From positions 1 to 5,832 of the forward strand of contig JAKBHQ010000024.1 in assembly GCA_021836665.1 (NCBI GenBank): 5,832 nt of DNA, read 5' to 3'. Below are positions 1 through 5,786 of this stretch, in pieces (positions within the stretch are counted from its first letter, which is position 1; each line of letters starts with the position of its first letter). This stretch comes from Thermoplasmata archaeon (GTDB lineage: Bacteria; Actinomycetota; Acidimicrobiia; Acidimicrobiales; Acidimicrobiaceae). The translations under genes and the position numbers were made by a program. Below the pieces are notes generated by a model. That model saw only the letters and a program-made list of their open reading frames with translations. It ran no database searches and was not told the DNA's origin.

Positions 1-738
1 ATTGACCGAACAGCGGGTGTCTTTGAGACCCTTGGCACGCTAAATGGAGTTCCTCTTGACCTCGATGCGCACCTAAACCGACTGGCAATGAGCGTCTTTT
101 CTCTCTACGGTGAATTCCCCCCGATACGGCTAGCGGCGATTCAAAACTCCCTGGCTGAAGTTCCCCAAGGACGCGGACGCCTGCGCATCGTTGTACGCAA
201 GGTAGAGGGTGAGTTAGAAATTTCTATGAGCTGCGCTCCTTTAGACCTTAAACCCTCCGACGAGGGAATATCCATGGTGCCGATACAGGCACCAGGCGGG
301 CTGGGGAAACACAAGTGGCTTGACAGACGTGCGATCGACGACTTAGCGATTAAAAACCCCGGTTTCGTCCCTCTCCTTCTGGATGGCGATAAAGTGCTTG
401 AGGCTTCGCGATCCAATATCTTTGCGGTATGTGACGAAGAGATACTTACTCCCGCACTTGATGGAAGGATACTTGCAGGCATTACCCGGGCTCGGGTCAT
501 CAAACTACTATCATCTATCGGGGAGCGCGTCATCGAGGCAGATCTCACGGTAGATCAACTCAAGCGAGCCAGCGAGGTGTTTCTGACTAACTCCCTTCGC
601 TCGGTCGAAACCGTAAATTCATGTGAAGAACTCGGCTACTGGAGTTCGGGACCGATAACGAGCTTGGCAAGAAAGTTGCTTGACCACCACTACCGACTGC
701 AAGTTGAAAACTTAATGATGCACCAGGACGGCGCTTGA
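1..738 (+). CDS. PLP class IV aminotransferase / aminodeoxychorismate lyase-like protein, 5'-partial
   Basis: The reading frame is open from base 1, so the first 245 visible codons are the C-terminal part of a larger gene; the ATG at 88 is internal, because family-like sequence (VFETL, then LDAHLNRLA) is encoded before it. Class IV hallmarks follow: an HKWLDRR segment whose Lys (codon 313-315) should bind pyridoxal phosphate, a conserved Glu in LEASRSNIF (Glu codon 400-402), and DGRILAGITRARV, the usual glycine-Thr/Ser-Arg cofactor loop. The family includes branched-chain and D-amino-acid aminotransferases and 4-amino-4-deoxychorismate lyase (PabC, folate pathway). The VFETL...DAHL start and the HKW(x)DR lysine motif resemble PabC-like domains of actinobacteria, which occur alone or fused behind PabB; the missing 5' end hides which applies. 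The family call is secure, the substrate is not. No operon partner is visible downstream; the next gene converges. Confidence 0.88.
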   Translation: MDRTAGVFETLGTLNGVPLDLDAHLNRLAMSVFSLYGEFPPIRLAAIQNSLAEVPQGRGRLRIVVRKVEGELEISMSCAPLDLKPSDEGISMVPIQAPGGLGKHKWLDRRAIDDLAIKNPGFVPLLLDGDKVLEASRSNIFAVCDEEILTPALDGRILAGITRARVIKLLSSIGERVIEADLTVDQLKRASEVFLTNSLRSVETVNSCEELGYWSSGPITSLARKLLDHHYRLQVENLMMHQDGA

Positions 739-1192
739 CGTCCCGATCCAATGGTCCGGCCCTGTCGAACTGCGTCAAATTGACCAGTTGCTTTATCCAG
801 CGAATCTACAGGCCAAAAAGGCACCTAGGCTAAAACTATCTAGGCGAGTCTAGCTAGGGCTCGACACGCCCTTGGGGTCGTTTCACCGTCAAACCAGCAC
901 CAATCGCCCCTTTACCAAGACCGCTCTATTGTCTGTTTTCACACTGGCCCATATCAACCCGGTACCATCGGGAGAATTGCCGAAAGTTGCTTGTTCGTGA
1001 TTCTTTGGACCAGATAACCACTGGTCTATTCATTACGGAACAATCCTGAGGGGCCTACCTTGGTCATTCCTCACCGCCAACTTGAAGGGCATAACCTCCG
1101 GAAAATTGCGAGTTAGCCCTAAAACGAGCCCAATCAGTATTAAATCTTCAGGTCAACTCCCCTTGCGGGACTTGGATTGCATCGGCAGCCGA
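739..1192. other. Convergent intergenic gap with no gene recognised
   Basis: This 454-bp stretch lies between the tails of the aminotransferase and the decarboxylase. All frames are broken by stops and no tRNA-like T-arm was seen. It contains short inverted repeats: AACTG-c-GTCAA / TTGAC-CAGTT at 768-789, CGAG...CTCG around a CTAGCTAG centre at 845-863, GACCAG / CTGGTC with a 7-nt loop at 1008-1026, and ATCGGC-a-GCCGAT at 1181-1193, which abuts the decarboxylase stop. Any of these could help end transcription from either side, but none has a convincing T-tract. Confidence 0.5.
768..797 (+). terminator. Weak terminator candidate after the aminotransferase
   Basis: About 30 bases after the stop there is an inverted repeat, AACTG-c-GTCAA then TTGAC-CAGTT, with one bulged C. 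It is followed by GCTTTATC. The stem is only moderately GC-rich and the T-tract is short, so this could equally be an operator-like palindrome or chance. Confidence 0.25.
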
Positions 1193-2578
1193 TCAAAGGT
1201 CCAGGGTAGCAAGAGCACTAATAATCGCCCTAACTGAGCGATCCACATCGGCATCGGTGGTCCGCCAATTCGAAACTGAAATGCGCATTGCCCTTTGTCC
1301 CTGCCAAGTGGTAGCCCCCATCCAACATTCACCCGACTTCTGAACGGCCTCGATCACCCTATCCGTCTTATGGTCGTCACCAAATCGGACCAGCACTTGA
1401 TTAAGTACGACTTCGTTGAGGATGCTCACTCCATCAATATCGGCTAGCTGCTCTGCAAAACGCCTTGCCAGGTTGCAGCAACCTTCGACTAATTCGGCAA
1501 GACCGGTCCTCCCCAGCTGGCGAAGGGCCGCCCAAGTAGCAAAACCCCTGGCTCGTCTCGACGTTTCAAGGACGAAATCACCAGGCGTACGAAATCCATC
1601 TTCTCCCTGCCCCTTCAGGTAGGCAGCAGAATAAGACATAGCCTTTCGATGTGCCTCCGGATGAGCACAGAAGGCATATCCGCTGTCATAGGGAACATTC
1701 AACCACTTATGGCCGTCGGTTGCCCACGAATCGGCCTGCTCGATTCCCTCCAGGAGGTGGCGCTTCCTCGGATTGACGGCTGCCCAAAGCCCGAATGCTC
1801 CGTCTATATGTACCCAGGCGTTGTATTGATGCGCCAGAGGTATCGCACTCACAAAATCATCGAAGGCGCCGGTGTTCACGTTACCCGCTTGAAGACAAAC
1901 GATCGTCGGACCCTGCGGTCCATTCTGCAGAACCCGAGCAAGGTTCCCGATGTCGATTGCCCCTTGTGAATCAGCGAGGACTGGCTCAATTACTTCCGAG
2001 CCGAAGCCAAGTATCCTGAGCGCCATGTCTATGGTCCCGTGGCGTTCACCCGTCACCACCACCCGTACCCTGGGAGCACCAAAAAGTCCCTTCTTTTCGA
2101 CATCCCAACCGCTATTCGCGAGCACGAAATGCCTAGCTGCTGCGAGTGAAACGGTGTTGGCACCCTGACCACCGGTGACGAATCCAAATGATGCACCATC
2201 TGGCAGGCCTAGGAGCTCTTTAATCCAGTTGCCGGCCACATCTTCAATTACTGCCGCAGCCGGCGACATTATCGCATTGAAGCCGTTTTGGTCCCAACCA
2301 GTAGCTAAAACGTCGGCCGCCGTCGCACCTTCGAGCGCCCCTCCGGTGACGAATCCAAAATAACGTGGTCCGGTAGTTCCAACGAGCATCGGCTCGACAA
2401 GTTCCACTAACTCCTCTATCACCGCCATTGCTGGAACTGATTCATCTTGCAGCAAGCCAAACTTTTCACCTGCAGCATCGAGGTCAACCGAGGGAAAGAC
2501 CGGCCGCTCAGGAACCATCTCTCGGTAATCTGCAACTCGTTTAGCGCTATAGGTGAGAAGCTCTCGAAAATCAGACAT
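1193..2578 (-). CDS. PLP-dependent decarboxylase family protein (group II fold)
   Basis: This complete 461-residue protein, usual length for its group, belongs to the pyridoxal-dependent decarboxylase superfamily (glutamate, tyrosine and aromatic amino acid decarboxylases); close homologues are often labelled 'aspartate aminotransferase family'. Visible marks, in order: RYFGFVTGG (72-80); WDQN (95-98); FVTGGQGAN (133-141), the phosphate-binding loop; H180 in GERHGT, expected to stack on the cofactor ring; AGNVNTGAFD (231-240); HIDGAFG with D259, which should contact the pyridine nitrogen; and TDGHKWLN with K291, the Schiff-base lysine. All expected catalytic residues are present, so the enzyme is probably active. 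It should be cytosolic, with no signal peptide. The substrate cannot be read from sequence. ATG at 2578 is the start: an in-frame TAG lies four codons upstream and no better start intervenes. No Shine-Dalgarno sequence precedes it, so it may be leaderless. It faces the membrane gene across 1.3 kb and is not in an operon with an intact gene. Confidence 0.92.
   Translation of the reverse strand: MSDFRELLTYSAKRVADYREMVPERPVFPSVDLDAAGEKFGLLQDESVPAMAVIEELVELVEPMLVGTTGPRYFGFVTGGALEGATAADVLATGWDQNGFNAIMSPAAAVIEDVAGNWIKELLGLPDGASFGFVTGGQGANTVSLAAARHFVLANSGWDVEKKGLFGAPRVRVVVTGERHGTIDMALRILGFGSEVIEPVLADSQGAIDIGNLARVLQNGPQGPTIVCLQAGNVNTGAFDDFVSAIPLAHQYNAWVHIDGAFGLWAAVNPRKRHLLEGIEQADSWATDGHKWLNVPYDSGYAFCAHPEAHRKAMSYSAAYLKGQGEDGFRTPGDFVLETSRRARGFATWAALRQLGRTGLAELVEGCCNLARRFAEQLADIDGVSILNEVVLNQVLVRFGDDHKTDRVIEAVQKSGECWMGATTWQGQRAMRISVSNWRTTDADVDRSVRAIISALATLDL
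2172..2359. repeat. 17-nt exact direct repeat inside the decarboxylase gene
   Basis: The 17-mer CCGGTGACGAATCCAAA occurs at 2172-2188 and again at 2343-2359, 171 bases (57 codons) apart and in the same frame. Both copies encode FGFVTGG, at residues 74-80 and 131-137 of the decarboxylase. Similar glycine-rich motifs at both places are normal for the family; identity at every base is less expected. Confidence 0.85.
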
Positions 2579-2587
2579 AATGCCACG

Positions 2588-2895
2588 CTAACAGCTAGGA
2601 AAGATCGGCACTTCGCTCGAGTCAATAGTCACCTTAGACTCGACCCCTCCGTGGTGCTTTAAACTACTCTCGGCACCAACAAACCCAGCTATAAAAGGTC
2701 GAGGTGGATCGGGCACTTGTCTCTGGCGCAAAGATCTACTGGCCCGGATTATCCCAATATCTTCTCCGTTACTGACATGCCTGCCACATTCCACCACACC
2801 TCTACCGCTTTTATTCCTATTCGGACAAATCTGACCAATCCAATGGCCGCACCCCTGCATTTGTCGTCCGTCCTTAGCAGGCCTGGACTGGTAAC
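2588..2895 (-). pseudogene. Probable decayed TnpB (IS200/IS605 family) zinc-ribbon fragment
   Basis: The minus strand holds a stop-free frame that ends 9 bases before the decarboxylase start and has only a TTG start without a ribosome site. Part of it reads CGHWIGQ, then NRNKSG, VVECGRH, VSNGEDIG and IIRASRSL. This follows the order of the C-terminal zinc ribbon of TnpB (CxxCGH, NRxSQ, a second Cys pair with CGH, NADxNAAxNI, RA). In the frame just upstream, 2857-2895 reads VTSPG..., TDDKC, matching the usual lead-in and first Cys. A one-base loss in the GGGG run at 2852-2855 would explain the switch and rebuild C-R-G-C-G-H. The second CxxC pair is incomplete, so the fragment would be non-functional. 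No N-terminal or RuvC-like TnpB part was found upstream. The last ~35 codons cannot be judged. Alternative: a chance open frame or an unknown 116-residue protein. Confidence 0.45.
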
Positions 2896-2911
2896 GCCCA
2901 CGGATTGGAAA

Positions 2912-2925
2912 CAAGACATGTCTTG
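2912..2925. repeat. 14-bp perfect palindrome
   Basis: CAAGACATGTCTTG reads the same on both strands, with no mismatch. It lies just upstream (in minus sense) of the probable TnpB relic, about 335 bases from the decarboxylase start. It could be an operator for a dimeric regulator, or a leftover of insertion-sequence structure. There is no second copy in the window. Confidence 0.6.
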
Positions 2926-3150
2926 CAAAACTCCCCAAAACTAAATTCAGGCAAACAAAGCGAAAGATAAAGTGGCAATTAGCTCATTCAAAGTTGCAAT
3001 GACACAAATGGAATCTGCTTGACAACCTCGCCGATGTTACTTCGTGATCGAGCAGCTACCATAATCGCCTAACCGAGAGCGGTGCTGTAGAAGAAATCAC
3101 CGTTTGTGCATTGGCCCTAACTTCTTTTCAGTTCACCCCAGCAACTGGAC

Positions 3151-3165
3151 GCGCCAGAGTGGCGC
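3151..3165. repeat. GC-rich hairpin (GCGCCA-GAG-TGGCGC)
   Basis: A perfect 6-bp stem with a 3-base loop, followed on the plus strand by TCTTATCC. It overlaps a competing repeat, AGAG-tggcg-CTCT (3157-3169). It resembles a short terminator stem with a poor T-tract, but no gene ends nearby, so its role is unknown. Confidence 0.4.
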
Positions 3166-3362
3166 TCTTATCCCCGGAGACGACTTCCCTACAGCTTTCC
3201 GAAACCATAACTTTTTACTCAGAGAAATAAGTTGATTAGGTGTGGGTTAGATGCCCGACCACCACTGCAACCACATACCCACTCATCGCGATTCCTTGAA
3301 TCCGTCCCACGGCTTGAAGACTACATAGTAGTTACAAATCAACTGCCAGGATAGCTCAGAAT

Positions 3363-3392
3363 GAGGTCCTGATTAAGGTTGAGGAACCTCAA
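3363..3392. repeat. Two mutually exclusive hairpins upstream of the orphan promoter
   Basis: GAGGTCCT (3363-3370) can pair with AGGAACCTC (3382-3390), leaving one bulged base and an 11-base loop. The 3' arm also belongs to a tighter repeat, TTGAGG-aa-CCTCAA (3379-3392). The AT-rich tract and then the -35 box at 3443 follow. It may be a protein-binding site or a terminator for minus-strand transcription. Confidence 0.4.
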
Positions 3393-3442
3393 GCAGCAGA
3401 AAAGCTTAATTATTTAAATCTTCCCTATTAATAATTATTCAC

Positions 3443-3471
3443 TTGACCTAAAGGTCTAACCATTGTAACAT
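3443..3471 (+). promoter_or_regulatory. Sigma70-type promoter behind an AT-rich tract
   Basis: TTGACC (3443-3448) and TAACAT (3466-3471) are separated by 17 bases, the optimal spacing. The -35 box matches 5 of 6 consensus bases and the -10 matches 4 of 6. About 40 bases of almost pure A and T precede the -35, like an UP element. Transcription would start near 3478. The next proper gene begins about 400 bases further on, so this may serve a small RNA or a long leader of the membrane gene. Confidence 0.5.
3445..3456. promoter_or_regulatory. Operator-like inverted repeat overlapping the -35 box
   Basis: GACCT-aa-AGGTC is a 5-bp inverted repeat that begins inside the -35 hexamer and extends into the spacer. 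A dimeric repressor bound here would block the promoter. Which regulator, if any, is unknown. Confidence 0.35.
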
Positions 3472-3477
3472 TGGCAC

Positions 3478-3605
3478 GAGCAGTAGTGGTTAGCCACGGT
3501 ATCTAATTGGTGCTATCCACCGAGGGGGGGGTGATGGTGAGTCCGCGAAACAAACTGGTTTAAATTTTACAACGCTGCACTAAACGATCAGTAGCGGTTT
3601 GTTCA
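3478..3605 (+). ncRNA. Possible small RNA or structured leader
   Basis: This is the segment immediately downstream of the 3443-3471 promoter. The predicted transcript could form GTGG-ttag-CCAC (3486-3497) and GGTG-ctatc-CACC (3509-3521), then an eight-G run, and finally CGCTGC / GTAGCG (3573-3596, one G-U pair, 12-base loop), followed by GTTTGTTCATATT, which could act as a weak terminator. No known RNA family was recognised. The boundaries are guesses from the promoter and last hairpin. Confidence 0.22.
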
Positions 3606-3783
3606 TATTCGTACACTCAATACGCTTCCTAATATTCGCGATAAAGCTCCGAATTAGCCCATCACGCGGCACTTCGCATCGGGCATTTGCCGATACTTTC
3701 TCGTGCCCTATACGTTATACATCTATTGGTATATTACATAATCTGACCACATACTGAGGCAGATTTACCCAAATCGTTAGGAT

Positions 3784-3799
3784 TCGCCCTCGTGGGCGA
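3784..3799. repeat. Hairpin TCGCCC-tcgt-GGGCGA upstream of the membrane gene
   Basis: A perfect 6-bp stem with a 4-base loop, 76 bases before the membrane-protein start. Its 3' arm also pairs in a competing way, as GGGC (3794-3797) with GCCC (3803-3806). There is no T-tract after it. It could be an operator or a leader structure. Confidence 0.4.
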
Positions 3800-3864
3800 C
3801 TTGCCCGTACTTATACGACATAATAACTGACTTTATTGTGTCCTCTTCGAACACGTCAGCATAA

Positions 3865-3869
3865 GGGAG
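3865..3869 (+). promoter_or_regulatory. Ribosome binding site of the membrane gene
   Basis: GGGAG, within AAGGGAG, lies 6 bases before the ATG at 3876. This is good Shine-Dalgarno complementarity at good spacing and fixes the start. Confidence 0.8.
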
Positions 3870-3875
3870 TAATAC

Positions 3876-4625
3876 ATGAACAGTAAACTCAGCTTAAGGT
3901 ATCAAATGTTGAGCGCCTGGTCTGGTCCAGTCTTCTTAGTTACATTTATCATTTTTTGGGGATTTCTTGGTGGTAATCTGCCTTCACCTGCAGGACCAGC
4001 ACTCACCGCACAGCAAGTAGCCGCGCACTACCACCACTCGATAACGATCAAACAGATTGGATTTGCTGGCGCAATGGTCTCCATTGCACTGCTTCTTCCG
4101 TGGACTGCACTATTGACGATCCAGCTTGCAAAAATTGAAGGGCGCTATCCAGTACTATCCCTCTTACAATTATTAGGCGGCGCGTTGACAGTAATGGTCG
4201 TATCAGGGAGTGTTGTCTTCTGGGCGGCCACGGTTCTTCGGCATGGACAGGATCCCAATACAATAAGGCTTCTAAATGATCTTGGATGGATCTTTGTCGA
4301 TGGTCAGTTCTTCTGTACGACACTGCAGATGTACGCAACATCAGCTGTCGGCCTGGCTGATAAAAGCACAACTCCTCTCTTTCCTCGCTGGGTTAACTGG
4401 TTGGCAATTTTCTGTGGATCAACTTTCTTTCTTGCTACCGTTACTCTTACGATCAAGACGGGACCACTTGCTTGGAACGGCGCCATTACCTATTATTTCG
4501 CGTATTCGTGCTGGTTAGTATGGTATGTCATTGCCACCTTTTACATGATCGCTGAAGTCAAGCGACGTAAGCTCAATTCTCCGTCAGAGGATGGACAACC
4601 TCTATCAAATCTTCTGCCCGTGTAA
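3876..4625 (+). CDS. Polytopic membrane protein of unknown function, actinobacterial type
   Basis: This 249-residue protein has about six hydrophobic segments, near residues 15-33, 58-84, 93-120, 133-160 (weaker, with polar residues), 172-193 and 204-226. It ends in a basic, charged tail (EVKRRKL...), which suggests a cytoplasmic C-terminus. Motifs look conserved: AWSGP (14-18), LLPW (73-76), IEGR (87-90), LLNDLGW (132-138), FPRW (169-172) and GPLAWNG (196-202). I recognise this pattern from uncharacterised membrane proteins of mycobacteria and related actinobacteria; no function is known to me. The loop between helices 1 and 2 (35-57) is rich in Pro, Ala, Gln and His (HYHH). There are no ATPase, transporter or enzyme signatures. 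Ribosome site and ATG agree. It is flanked by long non-coding DNA upstream and its own terminator downstream, so it is probably transcribed alone. Confidence 0.85.
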   Translation: MNSKLSLRYQMLSAWSGPVFLVTFIIFWGFLGGNLPSPAGPALTAQQVAAHYHHSITIKQIGFAGAMVSIALLLPWTALLTIQLAKIEGRYPVLSLLQLLGGALTVMVVSGSVVFWAATVLRHGQDPNTIRLLNDLGWIFVDGQFFCTTLQMYATSAVGLADKSTTPLFPRWVNWLAIFCGSTFFLATVTLTIKTGPLAWNGAITYYFAYSCWLVWYVIATFYMIAEVKRRKLNSPSEDGQPLSNLLPV

Positions 4626-4631
4626 ACCTAA

Positions 4632-4697
4632 TGATCAGATGTGGTGGAAATCTAACCCGCCAGACGGATTCCAATTTACACCACGAGCTATTGATCA
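4632..4697 (+). repeat. Nested inverted repeats in the 3' untranslated region
   Basis: TGATCA (4632-4637) and GTGGTG (4641-4646) are mirrored by CACCAC (4679-4684) and TGATCA (4692-4697). Inside, part of GGAAATC (4646-4652) can pair with GATTCC (4667-4672) with one bulge. Together they could fold as one long, interrupted hairpin between the membrane-gene stop and the terminator. Confidence 0.4.
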
Positions 4698-4705
4698 CTC
4701 TTAGA

Positions 4706-4750
4706 GACACCAGCTTGCCAATTGTGAATTGAGCAAGCTGGTGTCATTTT
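4706..4750 (+). terminator. Strong intrinsic terminator of the membrane gene
   Basis: GACACCAGCTTGC (4706-4718) pairs perfectly with GCAAGCTGGTGTC (4733-4745). The inner CAATT-gtg-AATTG extends the stem to 18 bp with a single bulged A. ATTTT follows on the plus strand. On the minus strand the tail is not T-rich, so it acts mainly on plus-strand transcription from the membrane gene. Confidence 0.8.
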
Positions 4751-4950
4751 CCGCTCGATACAATCCTGTAATTAAAAAGGTGAACTTTTAAAATGCTGAA
4801 CAATAGCTTTACGTTGTCTTAGTTAATCACCACCTTGGGCATACACAGAGTATTAATCGCGCCGACCTGGTGGCAACAGATTCAACTAAGGAACGCCGCA
4901 AAATCTCATTGTTATTTGTGACCAGCTCATCCTTTTGGTAGAGATTAAAT

Positions 4951-4984
4951 CCAATAACTTATCGGATATGCCCGGATTACCGGG
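4951..4984 (-). terminator. Tandem hairpins at the phosphatase stop codon, possible terminator
   Basis: On the minus strand, CCCGG-taat-CCGGG (4984-4971) places the TAA stop codon in its loop. It is followed by CCGATAA-g-TTATTGG (4965-4951, one G-U pair) and then ATTTAATC. The position fits transcription termination for the phosphatase gene, but the T-tract is weak. Confidence 0.35.
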
Positions 4985-5786
4985 AAGGTATTAGGAACCT
5001 GGTTCTAAGGGAAGCCATCGCAACCTGCGAAACTTTGGCGCCATCCATAAGGTATCGTTCAGCGGAACCGAACTCCGCCTCCACGAAGTCCAAGGCCATA
5101 TTGATAGCTTCTGCTGGAGTCTCAAAAAATGCTCGAACATCGTCAGGATTGATACCGCGGATCTCCAGAGCCGGCAGGTATTTAACAATGCGATCCTTCC
5201 TGTAGAGACCGGTCTGCTGGTAATCTTCGACAATCTCTTGTCTAGTGCTGCCCAAAGAAGCCAGGAGAACCGCAACTACGAGGCCCGTTCGATCTTTGCC
5301 CGAGGCACAATGGACCAGTACCGGAAGGCGCTCCGCCTCCGCAATGGACGTCACAGCCAGTCCGTATGCGGATGCTCGGTACTTAAGCGATGTAACGTAC
5401 ATCGCGCCCAGATCTTCAGGTGTGACCACGCTCAGCTTGCCACTGAAGAGATCTCCCATTATGTCCGTGCTAGATCCAGCCACTCCGTCAAAAATTGGTA
5501 CTGAAATACGTGTAGCTCCAGTCGCTTTTGGCCACCCCGAAGGGGACACCAGCTCCTCTTGAGGGGTCCTTAAATCGATGATTGTCCCAATGCCTAGAGC
5601 TCTGAACTGCGCGATGTTGTCCTCTTGGAAAGCAACTTCATATTCATCAGACTTCTCCAATTCAAGGTTTGCCGAACGATAGAGCATCCCATGAGCAATT
5701 ACCTGGCCCCGTTCGGCGGATAGGCCCCCTAACTCACGAAACCCAAGTCTCGGCGGCAAAGCGCCTGTTAGATCGGCATTGTTCAT
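4977..5786 (-). CDS. PtpB-like tyrosine-protein phosphatase
   Basis: From the ATG at 5786 the protein is 269 residues, close to M. tuberculosis PtpB (276). It hydrolyses phosphate esters through a Cys-phosphate intermediate; PtpB acts on phosphotyrosine, phosphoserine and phosphoinositides. Visible motifs: LGFRELGGL near the N-terminus (14-22), LYRSANL (35-41), TIIDLRTPQEE (68-78) and the P-loop HCASGKDRTG (159-168) with nucleophile C160, K164, D165 and phosphate-binding R166. These numbers equal those of PtpB, which favours this start. No signal peptide or membrane segment is seen. The frame stays open upstream through a GTG at 5828 to the window edge (adding at least 14 low-complexity-free but family-unlike residues such as WPGRASDTPS), so an earlier start cannot be excluded. 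There is no clear ribosome site before the ATG. Physiological substrate unknown. Confidence 0.88.
   Translation of the reverse strand: MNNADLTGALPPRLGFRELGGLSAERGQVIAHGMLYRSANLELEKSDEYEVAFQEDNIAQFRALGIGTIIDLRTPQEELVSPSGWPKATGATRISVPIFDGVAGSSTDIMGDLFSGKLSVVTPEDLGAMYVTSLKYRASAYGLAVTSIAEAERLPVLVHCASGKDRTGLVVAVLLASLGSTRQEIVEDYQQTGLYRKDRIVKYLPALEIRGINPDDVRAFFETPAEAINMALDFVEAEFGSAERYLMDGAKVSQVAMASLRTRFLIPSR

Larger units (their letters stand above)
2896..3875. other. Long stretch without a recognisable gene
   Basis: About 980 bases lie between the probable TnpB relic and the membrane gene. Frames on both strands are broken often, and the longest open pieces (for instance about 60 codons in one plus frame near 3063-3230) have no good start, ribosome site or family resemblance. 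Content seen: a 14-bp palindrome (2912-2925), a GC hairpin (3151-3165), overlapping hairpins (3363-3392), an AT-rich tract (about 3403-3442) ahead of a promoter (3443-3471), an eight-G run (3524-3531), a possible hairpin (3573-3596), an AT-rich patch (about 3708-3745), and a hairpin (3784-3799). No tRNA, CRISPR array or known riboswitch was recognised. Confidence 0.5.
4626..4976. other. Convergent intergenic region between membrane gene and phosphatase
   Basis: The first 125 bases hold the structured 3' region and terminator of the membrane gene. The remaining bases (4751-4950) contain only a short AT stem (TTAAAA...TTTTAA, 4773-4792) and a nine-codon ATG frame at 4793 that is not credible as a gene. 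No RNA gene or mobile element was recognised. Confidence 0.5.

Noticed and set aside
141..548. Long open frame antisense to the aminotransferase (135 codons)
   Set aside because: It mirrors a strongly conserved coding region, is rich in Ser, Arg and Pro, and has no start signals; a shadow frame.
1649..1969. Open plus-strand frames inside the decarboxylase gene
   Set aside because: They are shadows of the conserved minus-strand gene and have no motif of their own.
2717..2944. Plus-strand open frame of 75 codons over the probable TnpB relic
   Set aside because: No ribosome site, no family resemblance, and it is antisense to a better explained minus-strand frame.
3019..3024. Perfect -35 hexamer TTGACA
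   Set aside because: No acceptable -10 box occurs 15-19 bases downstream.
3063..3230. About 56 stop-free plus-strand codons in the gene-free region
   Set aside because: No ATG/GTG with a ribosome site, no recognisable protein family; length is within chance for this base composition.
3295..3310. Possible tRNA T-arm (minus-strand GGATTCAAGGAATC)
   Set aside because: The flanking bases do not form a five-base-pair T-stem and no acceptor, D- or anticodon arm could be placed around it.
4793..4822. Nine-codon ATG frame after the terminator, preceded by AAAAAGGTG
   Set aside because: Too short, isolated, no promoter that I could see; kept only as a note.
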